Below, one piece after another: positions 1-13,195 of a DNA stretch of 64,000 nt. The DNA comes from Proteles cristata cristata. Taxonomy: Eukaryota > Chordata > Mammalia > Carnivora > Hyaenidae. The stretch lies in assembly GCA_017311185.1 (NCBI GenBank), contig JAESUZ010003505.1, positions 2,666,001-2,730,000 on the forward strand. Direction: 5' to 3'. Positions within the stretch are counted from its first letter, which is position 1. Every line of letters starts with the position of its first letter. Under the pieces are notes generated by a model that made no database searches, was not told the origin of the DNA, and saw only the letters and a list, made by a program, of their open reading frames with translations. Position numbers and translations under genes: made by a program.

Positions 1-656
1 ATTTTGTTCACCTCTCTCTACATTAATAGAGAGCCTTTACTATTCTGAATAAAAATTTCGAAGGTCTTGGAACAATTGTAGCTTTTTCCCATTGATTTCC
101 CAAAGATCACCCCACACGATTGTGGTGGGCACCTTCATTTTTATGGCGCGGCACCCGCAGGGAGTGTGGGGACTCAAGATAGAAGTCCTTTGCCTTCCAT
201 GCCTTCAGCAGCCATAGTCAGCTGTTTCATTGTATGTACTTAGCTATTAACATGCTACCCGTTACTGCCGCTTATCTGACATTGCCTCACCTTCCCTGTC
301 CTTGTGGTGATGTGTTGAGTCGGCAAAGCCATTTTCTGGGAGACTTTGAGGTTGTCTGACTTGTGAGAAAGTACTCTACTCCTGCATCAACTCTCCCTCT
401 CACTGCCCATCTCTCTGCCCCACAAGGGCCCCTCCCTACCTTCCCCAGTAGCATTGCTGCCTTTTCCTGGGGTAGTTGATGTTTTCAGTAGTTATCTTCT
501 ACAGAATGTGCTTGGAGTTTCATCCACAGTCTCAAGGTCTCATCAAGGCCTTTGCCTTTTCAAATGTATTCATCTTTCATTTGTGCTCTGTGAGGCCTCG
601 TTATTTCCAGTGTTTAATTTGTGTTCTTCTCTAGAACATCTTGGTGAGATGGGATG
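1..656. other. Intronic sequence, nothing recognised
   Basis: Mixed-composition intron with a pyrimidine-rich stretch near 380-450. No repeat, exon or motif was recognised with confidence. Confidence 0.5.
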
Positions 657-768
657 ACTTCAGGGAAGGGCGGCCATCTTACCTGAGTGACTACTTAGGG
701 AAGGGCGGCCATCTTACCTGAGTGACTACTTCAGAGAAGGTCGGCCATCTTACCTGCATGACTGGTAC
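657..768. repeat. Minisatellite, about 3 copies of a 35-36 bp unit
   Basis: Units start at about 662, 697 and 733. Each contains gaagggcggccatcttacct or a one-base variant (gtcgg in the third), joined by gagtgactactt. Every copy carries GGCCATCTT, whose reverse complement AAGATGGCC resembles the YY1 core AAGATGGC. Confidence 0.85.
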
Positions 769-3674
769 TGAAAAGCCTCTGACAGCTAGTGATGTGCATG
801 AGGCACAGGAAAGGATGGGGTGAAGCTATGGGAAGGTTTCCTTGGTGAGCTGCAGGGATGGATGCTCTGGATGGTAAGAAAAGTGGTAGGGGTGAAAAGT
901 GAAGCAGCCAGACCCCTGTGCCTAGCCCCAGAGAGGTTAGAACATGAGCATCTTGGAAAATGTGCCTGCGAGAGGAGCCCTCACTCTCTCTCTGTCCACA
1001 CCCACGCTCCTGCTTGGCCTGGGCTGCCGCTGGGAAATGTGTTCCCTCACCTCCGGAAGAAAGGCCCAGCATCCACCGCTGAGAGGGTAATGAGAACAGA
1101 ATGACGGTGGAAAGCTTGCCATATGGTGGGGAAGACCAGAGACCTTTGTATCAGTAAGCCGTGAGGGTGAGACTTCCGCCATCTGGTCTGGGGGCCTAAC
1201 TGAGTCAGCACCCTGGGCGCTGACCGGCTGGCTCACAGACGAGCTCTTGGAGCCCAACTCCGGTGTAAGCAAGGATGGGTATTAGATGTTTTCAACTTTG
1301 GGAAGAGATGTTGGGTACTTTCGAGGTCATCATGCAAAAGCGATTAGTGACCTGGCTATTGGGTGCCTTATAATTTTACAACATAGTTATACATAGAATT
1401 GAATCATAAAGTACAGTGGGAGGATTAGAGGGAGCAGTTTACGTTAATGTTGCAGGTTGTATTAATTTTAGATAAAATGAAACGAGTGTTCCTCTGGACA
1501 ATTGAGCCCAGTTACTGAATTGCTCTATTCAGTTGGGACTGACTCAATTTAACCAAATGGTACTTTTAGAGTTTTTGAGAGTAATGAGAAAATGGAATAG
1601 AAATTAAAATTCTCTTTCGCAGTTTGGACAAAATAATTTCTGTAAGCAGCAATTAAGAAGGTCCATATAAGAAATTCACTTCCTGCTCTAAATTTCATTT
1701 AGTAAGGTTTCATAATCTTAAACTGCTTTTTCCTTTGCTTGGAAAACGTTAGGACTTAATGCAGGTCACTCACTGTCCACTGCGTTACATGATTTGACTC
1801 TTTTTTAATGGGTCAGGAAGGAGTGGGAATGGAAAGAAGAGACTGGGAATTGGTCTTTAAAAGACAGAGGAGGTTACAGCTAAGTTAGAGACTCCAGCTT
1901 GCTTAAAAATCAGGAGTATTTTGGGAAACTCTGAAGCCAGTCTACACTGTTGGAAGAAAGTTTTACATGGCTTTGGAGCTGGTAGAGAAGTTTGTCCTTT
2001 CTGGCAGGCCCGGGTCCCACAGGAGATCAGGCATATGCCAGCTTGACCCATCCATCCCTGTTGGGATGGTCCTCAGTGGAGCCAGACCTCTGGGTATACT
2101 TTGACATTCACTGGCTTCTGGGGACATAGATAGATTGTTCAGAAGTTAGGCAAATTACGGCTGGCAGTGTGCCAGCTCTGTGTGACAACCTCCAGTGTGG
2201 TGGCATCTGCATTCTCATTACCATAATGATTTTTTCTTGATCACTGGTATCCTGTAGAGAGGGCACACGTTGGATATTTAGTAGACTGGAAGTACTACGA
2301 GCTGTTACTAGGTGCTCTTACAGAGGGTACGGATGGCTGATAAAGGTTAGACTCATTTGAACAGTGTGCTAACAGTCTTTACCTCTCATAGACCATAGAG
2401 CAGCATTCCCGAGCTGTGCGTCTCACATTCCGTTTCTTACTTGTCCTGGGTAGACGCCCATGGGAACTCAAACCAGGGCTGGGCAGAGTTGATAGGAGGT
2501 GGGTGAGGGAGCAAGGGTTAGAGAGGTGGCGGCGGGGTGTGGGGGGTGGAAGGGCCTCTCTTGACTTGGAGAGTCAGAGCCACGGTCATGTCAAATGTTG
2601 GAAGGGCCTCTTGATCAGGGTTTGGTATGTGGAGAATGGAAAGCCGAGTTGGTAACCTTTCTTCTTTTCCTCCGAAATTCCACCCTGATAACAACAGAAA
2701 AGCATATTTGACCTGCATGGCATTAAAATATTTGAGCATTAAGGGTCAGGTGCTAGGCAGGAGGAGCCATTAAAGCCAGGTGAAATCCAACTTCAGTGGA
2801 GATGTGGTCTCTCAACAAACTAAGGGATGGGTATGCTCTTTCTGTTAGTAACTTGTGTTTAAGTTTTAAAGAACACAGCAGGCCTTTTGAAGGCACTTCA
2901 AGGAATGGGTGTGGAAGGGGGTGTGGGGGAAGGAAATCTCAGCAGAATGCTTTTAGATATTTCCTGTTATATAAATGCTACATACTTCTCATGCCTTCAG
3001 ACTCATAGCAAATGGGAATGAAGCCCATTGAGGCTTAAATTTAATTACTGTTACAGAAAAAGAATGTGGAAACTGTATAGGTAACGAAGGAACTTTAAAT
3101 ACTGGCAGAGTCCAAGTTTTAATTTTTCATCCAAATCCTGTATGTGGCATTTAAAGATGGTACAATGAAATATACTTGGACAAAAAAGTGTATTTGAGAT
3201 TTTAAAAGTGCTTTTGTTTAATCTGTAAGACTTTCTGTTTTAGTCAAAGAGCCCATCGCCAGGTGGACATTCCACGTGATCAAGTGCCTCATTTATTGTG
3301 TCCCCAAAATAGCTTGCTGTATTTATGTAGCGATATTGTAATGTGTGCTTGTGATCAACGCAGTGCCGTGTGGATACTATGACACTTAACACTTTCTGCT
3401 CTTAAATTCTCTATTCCTCTCAATCGTGTTTTCTTTTTTCTCTTTTCACCCGGCTCTGACATAGCTAGGGTCTATCTGTATCTGAAAGCAGATTAATGAA
3501 AGCTTTTCCCCCTTTGTTTTTGGAAAATTAATAGAAATGCATAAGACGTTGGGGGTACTTTTCTGTTGTAGCCTGAGGTACTCAGGGATGAGAGTAGCTA
3601 TCGACTTGTAATACTTCCTGTTATATGAATGCCAGATCTGTCAAGTTCACTGCAGTGAGCCTGTGGGAACTGAG
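769..3674. other. Intronic sequence, nothing recognised
   Basis: Mostly unique-looking intron. Short open frames on both strands (for example around 820-1270 and 2416-2739) resemble no protein I know and lack codon-like structure. A G-rich patch ggcggggtgtggggggtgg sits near 2530. Confidence 0.5.
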
Positions 3675-3785
3675 ATAGCCCTGTGGTCAGAATGTGTGGA
3701 TTTAAGACCTGCTCGTCACTTAGCAGCTCTGTGTGGACCGTGCTCTACATTTCTCTGAGCCATAGTGTGTCTTGTACGTGGATAA
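3675..3785 (+). repeat. MIR-like SINE fragment
   Basis: Text follows the MIR core: tgtggatttaagacctgc, then cacttagcagctctgtgtg, then ctctgagccatagtgtgtc and tggataaa. Strongly diverged, consistent with an ancient mammalian SINE. Confidence 0.55.
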
Positions 3786-6479
3786 AGCAGGTGTGACTCA
3801 GTGTATATCTGTAGTATGTTTCGGCAAGGCCACGGAAATTCTTCCTTTCCACGTAAGTAAGGCTGCTGCACACTTTCAGGTCACTTCCTTATTGATTTAA
3901 AATTCATTCGGCCAGTATTCAGCGAGTGCGCACTCTGTGTGTTATTCTGGGCGCTCCAGAGGATGCAAAGATCAGCAAGTACAGATCTGGACCCCACGGT
4001 GTCTAGAATGGATGACTAGAAATTAGTCAATATCCTAAGAAAGGAATAGATAGAGTACTTTGGGATTCAGGGCAGTCAGAAGCCTATTGGATAACAAGTA
4101 ATCTTTCAGCTCTTAATCCTAATGTCTGAGTCTCTGCCCAGGGAGAACAGGGCTCTTCAGGACGCATCTCCTCGCAGATTGGATACACGGAATTCGGTCG
4201 ATCTTGATTCAGGGCTTAGACATGGAGCTGTTACCAAAGCACCGAGTGGTGGGTGATATGAAGTCTGTCCCAACATATGACATCATATATGAATTCGACA
4301 GCGGGGAAGTTTCATCCCAGGACAAACTATCATAGTGTGTGAATATGGCCATTTCCGAGGGAGACGGCTCTTTGGCATGGACGAGGAGTGTTGTTCTTCT
4401 CTGTGTGAACCGTAGTGCTGATTTTAAACCGTGTGTAACCAACTTGAAAGAACCTAATGTACTACACCAGAGTTAGACCTACCTAGGAGCTCAGTCATTC
4501 ATCAGATATTTACGGAGCACCTACTATATATGCTAGACAGTGTGGGGAGTATAATGCTGAATTATTTCATGACTCAAACTGGTAAGAGAGATAAAGTGTT
4601 ACATATGTAGCTCAAATATACAGCAGAAATGATCATTGAAAAGAGATACATAGATTCCTGCCGTCCTCGGGTCCCACCCAATTAACATCCCCTTTCACTG
4701 TCAAATTGTCGCAGTTGAGATGTAAGTTATATGGTCTCTCTAGCCTGAGGATTCAATAAAACGTGACTTTGTGGAGACAGAGAACAGTCTCTAGGTAAGG
4801 AAAGTACCATGAATAAAAAAAAAAAAAAAAAAAAAAACATGGGCAATGGGAAGGCTTTGGTGTACTTGGTATACTTTGGTGTTTAGTTTGGACTTTGGGA
4901 ACAGCAAAGGGAATTATTAGAGATAAAAGTTGGGAAGGCCAGTTGAGTGAGGATCTGGGTATACCTCATTGCCAGACCACATATATACCTTGGATTTGAT
5001 GTTGCTGGCAATGGGAATCAGTGAACATTTTTTTTTTTTTTACGATTTATAAAGATCTTCATGTTTCCTTCCAGACACAGTAAAGGACTCTTTCTGGGGG
5101 CACGGGGTTTAAAACAAAATTGTTAGGGGCCCTGCCAGTTAAGGATCGTATATATTTCTATCTAAGTCAGTGGGAAAATGAGATCTGAATTACTGCAATC
5201 TACAGTGAACTATAATCCAAAAAATCGTTAAGCTTTAGAGCATGAACTGACTTTGAATCAAACCCTGTGGTTTTACAGACGGTGAAAACAAAGAGACTTA
5301 AATGTTTAAGCTCTTCCAGCAAGCTGTGGGCAGAGAGAGAGCCTCGCTACTCTGATTTCTTGTGTAGCGAGTACTTTGCTGTAGAGCTGCATTTGGAGGC
5401 CTCTATGACAACTCCTAGCCCAGGGATACCAGTCTGTGTGTTGGCTTAGTAGTGATAAAGTAACGGTGTATATTCTACTTCACAGATGTTGAAGCCTCCT
5501 TTTTAAAATGCCCAGAAATTCTTTGAAGAAAGCCGGCATTAAGAAGGGAGATTGTTAATCCAGTTGCTCCCGTCTGTCCCTGACTGTCAGAGTACACGCT
5601 AACTATGGGAGAAATCGTTAGGGACAAAAAGTAAAAGCAAGGACAGCAGATACTGTTCTCACACATTGAAACAGGATTTTAAATTATGGCTTGTGTAGAA
5701 ATGCAAGAATTTTTAAAAAATATCCTTCATTATGAAATGTTATCTTTTACAACATAAAGTACTATTAAATCTAGAGCTCCATATTTTTAAAAACATTTGG
5801 AAATATTAAAATTAGTAAAACTGATCAAATAAGTACAAGCTTACAAATCATTGGCACGTGATAACTTTATTTTGCTCTAATTATGCATAATCACTATGGA
5901 TATTCATTGAGATTAGATGCGTTGCTGTAAAGCTGTAAGGGTCTGAGAAAGGACAGAAAGCATGTTTTGTATATTTTTTATACTTTATGGAAAGTTAATT
6001 TTTTTTATCATTATATTTTTGGACATCCATCAGAGAAATCCTAAGAAAATACAAATTTGGAGTGACCGTGCTGTACCCAGTGGGGTGAATATTTTCATGC
6101 ATAAAAACCTAATTGTTTTTATCACATAGTATTTATGATAAAGGAATGGATTTTGGAGATTGAAGACTTGATAGAGAGAAAGGAAGTGTTACATGAAGCG
6201 CTACAAGTTTCTCTTGTAAGCCATTAGTTGAATCATCAAATAAGCACATCATGGAAAATTATGTTTTCATCCCAGGAATACTTTTGGAACCTGATTCTGA
6301 CTTAGTGAATATAATGTAAGCAATCCAGAAGATACTTACCTAAGTAGAAGTTGCTGTAGAATCAGTAGTTTCTCATAGACATCAATTTGAGCTTCAAAAA
6401 GAGAGCATACTTTAAAAGGATGATTTTACTTTCTTTTGGGAACTAGGTTTTCAAGTTACTTAGAGAATAATAGCTTTGT
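3786..6479. other. Intron with old repeat remnants and A-runs
   Basis: Near 3895-3990 and 4495-4560 the text resembles the common old mammalian repeat with attcattc...cagtatt...gcactct wording, but I cannot name the family. A pure A-run lies at 4814-4837 and a T-run at 5029-5041. The rest is unique-looking and AT-rich, without a coding signal. Confidence 0.45.
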
Positions 6480-6642
6480 GGGCTCCTGGGTGGCTCAGTA
6501 GGCTGTGTCCGATTCTTGATTTTGGCTCAGGTCATGATCTCATTGTGAGTTCGAGTCCTGAATCGGGCTCTGTACTGACAGTGCAGAGACTGGGATTCTC
6601 TCTCTCTCTCTCAAATAAATAAACTTTTAAAAAAAGAGAGAA
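6480..6642 (+). mobile_element. CAN-SINE, short type
   Basis: Head ggctcctgggtggctcag, TC-rich middle and AATAAA-type tail. Flanked by a duplication agaataatagctttgt (6464-6479) and agaatagtagctttgt (6643-6658), one mismatch. Confidence 0.92.
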
Positions 6643-6859
6643 AGAATAGTAGCTTTGTTGGACAAAACAAGCATAAAGTTGCAGCAGAAATAATGATGAG
6701 AGGTTTAGTCCAGATGCTTTTTACAAACTCAGAAAGGCAAAGACAGATTAGCAGTTGATATGCCCTTGGCCAGAGAGTGGTTTCCACTCTAGAAAGTAGT
6801 GGGTCTTCTTTGATCTATCATCTGTCTTAAAACCTCAGATTTAGGAAGCAGACACTTGA

Positions 6860-7560
6860 AGCCACGATGGGGCACATGCTCGCCAGGCCATCCTGCGGCT
6901 CAAAGGGTTTAGAAATAAAACGTTCAGACACCTTCCGTGAGTCTGATCTCCAGATACCTGCACGCTTTTCAGCTCTGAGCTCCTGGAATTCTTGTCATTG
7001 GGAAGAATGTGTGGGTTGGGGGACTTGGAGGGGAGGAAAGCGCGCTGGCCAGGTTTGGGGTCCAGCGGAGTACTGGAGGCGGGGACCAGGGGAGCTCGGA
7101 GCAAGTCCTCGTGGGGGAACGCTGGAGCTTCCGATGCTACAATGTGTTTTGGGGTCATAGTTTTTCATTTATATGGATTTTTTTGTTTTATTTTTTGAGA
7201 GTGTGGTAGAAATAATGGAGCAGAGAAATGGTCATCTCTTGTGACATTTAAGAAAAGGAATTTCTTCAAATGAATTTGTATTTCTGCTTTTTAAATGGTG
7301 AGAAAAGGTAGCTGATGAGAGCTTAGCCTGACGACCCCCCCTTTCAGATGCATCCAGATGGGAACTCTTCCTAAACTGCCTTCATTTCTTTGTACCATTC
7401 ACATGGTACTCAGCACCCACCGCCTTCCGTGACGCTATTTCTGCATGTGCTTTATCTTTCCAGTTAGGCTGTAGCCTCTAACAATTCTACAGTCAACTGA
7501 GCTACATATTCAATGGTTTCTTTTGATATTTACTTCTGTGCTTTTATTTTTTATGTATTT
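6860..7560. other. Intronic sequence, nothing recognised
   Basis: A locally G-rich stretch (7000-7110) gives overlapping short open frames in several registers, which argues against coding. The rest is AT-rich intron. Confidence 0.45.
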
Positions 7561-7618
7561 AATTTTAAGCTTTATTTATTTATTTTGAGAGAGAGAGCAA
7601 GCAAGAGAGCAGGGGATG

Positions 7619-7649
<31 letters not shown>

Positions 7650-7776
7650 TCCCAAGCAGGCTCCACACTGTCATTTCAGAGCCAGACACGGGGTGTGAAA
7701 CCAAGAACTGTGAGATCATGACCTGAGCTGAAATCAAAAGTTGGACTCTTAACCGACTGAGCCACCCAGGTGCCCC
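7561..7776 (-). mobile_element. CAN-SINE
   Basis: Reverse-oriented: tttatttatttattttgaga tail, an expanded (GA)n tract at 7620-7648, B-box region and a tRNA-like head ending ccacccaggtgcccc. Confidence 0.92.
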
Positions 7777-8567
7777 ACCTCTGTTTTTAAATAACATATT
7801 TATATGTCTTAATTTTTCAGTTGTCGATTTTAGGAATCAGCTTCCTGCTCAGAATGAGGATCCCGCTCTCTTTCTGGTGCCCTTTCTGCACACATACACT
7901 TCTCTTCCCTTCATCATCTCAGAGTATTCTGTAACCTTGTAAAGAAATCAGTATTCAGTGTTTACATTTTTTGACTATGTAAATATTATTTCTGCATGAC
8001 CAATCTAGTGTAAGAGAATTGAATTTCCTGTATTTTTTCCTGTAGTTAAAATTATCTCTTTTTTTTCCATTGGTTCAATTTTCTATTCCCTTTCGCCAGT
8101 TAGCTGCCAAAATTATAAATCTCCCCTCAGTGCATTTAAACACAACAGATGTTCTTTTGGTTTTAAAGTTCTTGCCTCCTGTTCTTGGTCTCTACTTCAG
8201 ACTGGTTAATCACTGTAACTGCAACACATGTCATGTTTATGGCATCTCCATTTACTGTCATCTCATAGATTTCATTTGTCATTTACCTGTGCTAGCTACT
8301 TTAATTTTTGGATCCCAGTCTTCCTGGTTTCTTCTGTCATTTTGGGAGAGTTGTGTTAGAAGGAGGGCATAAGGGATTAATTTGTTGGGGCTTTTCATCT
8401 CAGAAAATGCCACATTATTCTACTCGCCTACCTGATTGATATTTTAGCTGGGGATATAATTCCAGGTTGGAAATAATTTGCCCTCAGAAATCTGATGATA
8501 TTGCTCTACTGACTTGTAGCTTTCAGTCTTGTGTTTGAGAAGTCAGATGACTTTCTGATTCTTGTTT

Positions 8568-10500
8568 TTCCAGTTTTATTGAGAAATAATTGTAAGTTTA
8601 AGGTATACAACATGATGGTTAGATTTACATTTATTGTGAAATAATTATAGAAGTTTCAACTAATGTCCATCATCTGATATATATACAATAAAAAAAGGAG
8701 AAAAAATAAAATAAAATTTCTTGTTGTGATGAGAATTCTTCGTATTTATTCTCTTTACAACTTTCCCACATATCATATAGCAGTGCTAGTTATAGTCACA
8801 ATATTGCACATTCCATCCCTCGTACTTCTTTATCTTATAACTGGGAGTTTGTACGTTTTGATCACCTTCCTCCAATTCCCCCTTCCCACATCTTTGGCCT
8901 CTAGCAACCACGAGTCTGATTTTTTTCTATGAATCTGTTTGTTTTATGAGATTCCACATATAAGTGAAATCATCCATTATTTGTCCTTCTCTGACTTAGT
9001 TCACTTGCATAATATCTTCAAGGTCTTTTCATGTTGTCGCAAATGGTTGGGTTTCCCCAGTTTTTAAGGCTGAATAATATTCCGTTGTATGTATACACCA
9101 TACTTTCTATATCCATTCATCTATCTGTGGACACTTAGGTTGTTTCCATGTCTTGGCTGTTGTAAAGAATGCTGCTCTGAACATAACGGTGTAGATACCT
9201 TTTGGAGTTAGTGTTTTCATTTCCTTTGTATATATTCCCACAGGTGGAATTGCTGGATCGTATAGTAGTTCTATTTTTTATTGTTTGACGTTCCTCCATA
9301 GTGGCTATACCAATTTATATTTCTCCACATCCATACCCCCGTTTGTTATCTCTTGCCTGTTTTTGATGATGACCATTCTAACAGGTGTGAGGTGATACTT
9401 CATTGTGGTTTTAATTTGCATTTCCCTTCTCAGCAGTAATGTTGAGTATTTTTTCATGTACCTGGTTGTTTTGTATATCTTCTTTGGAAAAATGTCTATC
9501 CAAGTTCTCTGCCCATTGTTTTAAATGGGCTATTTGTGGTTTGTTTGTTTTTGCTGTGAAGTTGCATGGATTCCCCAATATTTTGGATATTAACCCATAT
9601 CAGGTATGTTGTTTGCAGATATTTTTTCCCATTCTGTAGGTTGTTTTTCACTTTGTTGATGGTTTCTTTTGCTGCACACAAGTTTCCTAGTTTGATGAAA
9701 TCCTACCTGTTTTTTATTTTGTTGCTTGTGTTTTAGGTGTCATATCAAAAAATTCATTACCAAGACCCATGTCAGGGAGCTTTATTTCTGTGTTTTCTTC
9801 TAGGAGTTTCATGGTTTCAGGTCTTACATTTAAGTCTTTAAATGTATTTCAAGTTAACTGTCGTGAGTGCTTTAAGCCAGGGGTCAGTTTCATTCTATAC
9901 ATATGAATATCAAGTTATTTCAGCAGCATTTATTGAAGAGACTGGTTCTTCTCTACTCAGTATTTTGGCTTCTTTGTCAAATATTAGTTTGCCTTATATG
10001 CTTGGGTTTATTTCTGGGCTCTCAAATCTGTTCCCCTTGTCTATTTGTTTTTATGCCAGTATCATAGTGTTTTGATGCTATACATTGAAATCAGGGAGTG
10101 TGATGCCTCCTGCTTTGTTCTTCTTTCTCAGGTTTCTTTGGCTCATCAGGGTCTTTTGTGGTTGCATACAAATTTTCAGAGGGTTTTTTCTCTACTTGTG
10201 TAAAAAATCCCATTGGAATATTGATAGGGATTGCATCAAATCTATAGAAGGCTTTTGGTAGTATTGACATCATAACAATTAATTATTCCAATTCTCTCAG
10301 CATGAGATACTTTTCTATTTACTGTGACTTCTTTGATTTCTTTCATTAATGTCTTATAAATTTCACAGTAGGGATCTTTCACTTCCTTGGTAAATTTATT
10401 CCTAAGTATTGTACTAATTTGGATGGTGCTATGAATGGGATACATTTTTTAAATTTCTTTTTCAGAAAATTTATTGTTAGTGGAGAGCCTTTCTGATTCT
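8568..10500 (-). mobile_element. Antisense L1, 3' UTR and ORF2 C-terminal part
   Basis: The + strand reads as the complement of an old L1. A 3' UTR with tttattgagaaataattgta comes first. ORF2 C-terminal text follows, including gaataatattccgttgtatg, tctatttttta and aggtgtgaggtgatacttca. On the minus strand the peptide [16 protein letters not shown] near 10190-10250 is typical of L1 ORF2. Many stops. Inactive. Confidence 0.9.
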
Positions 10501-10615
10501 TAATTTGTTTGTTTGTTTTTGGTGACCTCTTAACTCTTGGAAGCTTTGAGATATTTCTCATTGCCTCCATGTTTTAAAACTTCACAGTGCTGTGCTCTGA
10601 TTCAGGTCTTTTCTT

Positions 10616-10850
10616 TTTAAGAAAATTTAAAAAAAAATTTTTTAAATGTTTTATTTATTTCTGAGAGAGAGCGAGGCAGCGTGAGCAGGGGAGGGTCAGA
10701 GAGAGAGGGAGACACAGAATCTGAAACAGGCTCCAGGCTCTGAGCTAGCTGTCAGCACAGAGCCTGACGCGGGGCTCGAACCCACGAACTGTGAGATCAT
10801 GACCTGAGCCGAAGTCAGATGCTTAACTGACTGAGCCACCCAGGCGCCCC
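10616..10850 (-). mobile_element. CAN-SINE with perfect target duplication
   Basis: Full-length reverse copy ending gagccacccaggcgcccc. Flanked by an exact 18-nt duplication, tgattcaggtcttttctt (10598-10615 and 10851-10868), which marks a fairly recent insertion. Confidence 0.96.
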
Positions 10851-10868
10851 TGATTCAGGTCTTTTCTT

Positions 10869-11280
10869 AACCATTGTTCTGAGTGGGACACATACAATTT
10901 AGAAACCTACCTATATCATTCTGTTGAGATAAATGTTTTTGCACCACATCCTTGATAATGTCTTCTCCTTTGTGTACCTTATTTTCTGTCTCTGAAACCC
11001 CGGTTTGTCAGATGACAGTCCCCCAATTTTCCTGTCTTTTCCTTTCTATTGATCTTACTATCTGGGACATTTTCTTAACTTTATCTAACACTTAATAATG
11101 GAGTTCATTTCTACTATCATACTGTTTATTTCCAAGAGTTTTAAAATTCTTTTTTCCAAATATTTTCCTTTTGATATGTTGTAACTCTCTGCAGGTGCTA
11201 ATTGAAATGTCTCTGATCAAAATTGAAAATTTCTCCTATTTATTACATTGCCTGTTTCATTGTTTCGGTATGTTTCTTTC
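10869..11280. other. Old antisense repeat-like intron
   Basis: AT-rich text with phrases such as tttatttccaagagttttaaaatt that recall an old interspersed repeat. It continues beyond the two SINEs to about 11760. The family was not identified. Confidence 0.4.
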
Positions 11281-11490
11281 TTTTTTTTTTTTTTTTAATG
11301 TTTATTTGTTTTTGGGAGAGAGAGAGACAGAGCATGAACAGGGGTGGGGAGCAGAGTGAGAGAGACACACACATGATCCAAAGCAGGCCCCAGGCTCTGA
11401 GCTGCACCACAAAGCCTCATGTGGGGCTCAAAGCCACGAGCCATGAGATCCTGACCTGAGCCGTAGTTGGATGTTCATACAGGTGCCCCT
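11281..11490 (-). mobile_element. CAN-SINE (first of two sharing one target)
   Basis: Reverse copy with a long T tail at 11282-11297 and head ending caggtgcccct. Flanked by gtatgtttctt upstream and cagtatgtttg downstream. Confidence 0.9.
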
Positions 11491-11507
11491 CAGTATGTTT
11501 GTTTTAA

Positions 11508-11710
11508 GTGTTTGTTTATTTTGAGAGAGTGTGTATGTGCACAAACAGGGGAGGGGCAGAGAGAGAGGAGGAGGAGAGAGAGAATCCCAAGCAGGCTTTG
11601 AGCTGTTAGCACAGAGCCTGATGCAGGGCTTGATCTCACGAACCATGAGACCATGAGCTTACTGAAATCAAGAATTGGACACTTAACCAACTGAACCACC
11701 CAAATGCCCC
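11508..11710 (-). mobile_element. CAN-SINE (second of two sharing one target)
   Basis: Reverse copy ending ccacccaaatgcccc. Flanked by agtatgtttgttttaa (11492-11507) and agtatgtttgctttag (11711-11726). The same target word therefore occurs three times around the two SINEs. Confidence 0.9.
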
Positions 11711-11809
11711 AGTATGTTTGCTTTAGATTCTGCTTTTATTTCACAGGCCTAGTGTTGTTAACTTCTATGTCAGACATAACTAATATTAGTCATTTTGGTC
11801 CTTAACTCC

Positions 11810-12100
11810 TTCCAGGCACATGAGAGGATTAACTGCTTTTATGTGACTTGTTTTGGCCAGTGAAAGGTGAACAGCAGTGATATGCACGTCTTCCCTGCCT
11901 GCAAGATAGATGTAATCTTGGGATGGAGGTGCCACAGTCACCCGGAATGTGTTTTGGAGTGCTGAGCCATGCTCTATAGGCCGACAGACTCACTTTGAAT
12001 TTGGCTCAAATGGGAGATGGGTGATTGTTCTGTTTAGCCACGGAGACTGACAATTGTTTTTTACTGCAGCATCACCTGGCTCATCCTGACTGATAACGCA
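11810..12100. repeat. Old LTR-like interspersed repeat, unnamed
   Basis: Phrases such as gacttgttttggccagtgaa, then ttgtttttactgcagcatca and cctggctcatcctgactgat are typical of the 3' part of an ancient mammalian repeat. I cannot assign the family with confidence. Confidence 0.45.
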
Positions 12101-12844
12101 ATCCATCATATTTAAGAATGAGGCATGGAAAGCTCTTTGGAAGCTCTATGTTTGTGGATCGGGCTCACTGTGTAGTGATCTAGCTCAGACTCTCTACTGT
12201 GGAACTCCCTGACATCCCAGACGTTCATGTCAACAGATCTCTTCTCCTGTTCATGCTAGTTTTCCCAGGAAAAGCTCCATCATCCCTTACCTAATGTGAA
12301 CGTAAGCCCAGCTACCAGCAGTCTACAAGCTGAGTAGGGAGAGGGGGCTTGGGAGGCTTGCTGGGCAGTATGCAGACTGTCCCTTCATCCTTCTTCAGCT
12401 GTCCCAGCTGCCTGGAAGCCCACAGTCCCTCTCTGACTGGGTCTGTCTGGAGAAGAAACCTTCAGTTTCTGACCAGGTTGGGCACAAGCAGCCTGACGCT
12501 CTGACTGCTTCCAAACAGACGGCTAGCTCATCCTCCCCCGCCCCGCCTGATGTCTGAAGTCCTTGGTGCTGGAATTCCAGAGCCGTGTTAGGGGGTTGCA
12601 GTGTGGATCAATCAGCTTCTGAGCTTTCTTTCTTACTGACTGCGTCTGCGAAGTCAGTTACTACTCTGCCATTTGTTTTACACCACCTCACATTTTGTTG
12701 CACTTGTCCATTGAGCTGCCCTTTGTTTTTTTGTGTTTGTGCCTTTTTTCATTCCGTTTGCTGTGTCCTATAGGGCATGTGGGCGAACACATGTATTGAC
12801 TCTGTTGTGTTTATTGGAAATTCCTCCAATTGGATGTTCCTCCA

Positions 12845-13135
12845 GCTTTTTATTATAAAAAATTTCAAACAGACAAAAAAAAATGAAAATAGTAGAGTGG
12901 TTGCCCGTACATCTTCTGCTTCGATCTGACAGATAACTTATTGCGATATTTGCTTTATCTTCCTTCCTTCTGTTTTTACATACATGTGTAGATTCTGTTT
13001 ATTTAGCTTTTTTGCTGGAACATTGGAAGGTAAGTTAAGATACTGTGACCCTTCCCTACTACGTAGTTTCATATACATCTTCCAAGAACAAAAATATTCT
13101 CTTACACACCATAATACCAACGATCACAACCATGG
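12845..13135 (-). mobile_element. Antisense old L1 3'-UTR fragment (tentative)
   Basis: aaaaaatttcaaacagacaa, then ttgcccgtacatcttctgc and gcgatatttgctttatc correspond to old L1M 3'-UTR wording. Heavily diverged. Confidence 0.5.
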
Positions 13136-13195
13136 AAATTTAGAAAATGTTCTATAATATTATTTATCATCTAGTATATTTAAATTGCCTTTGTT

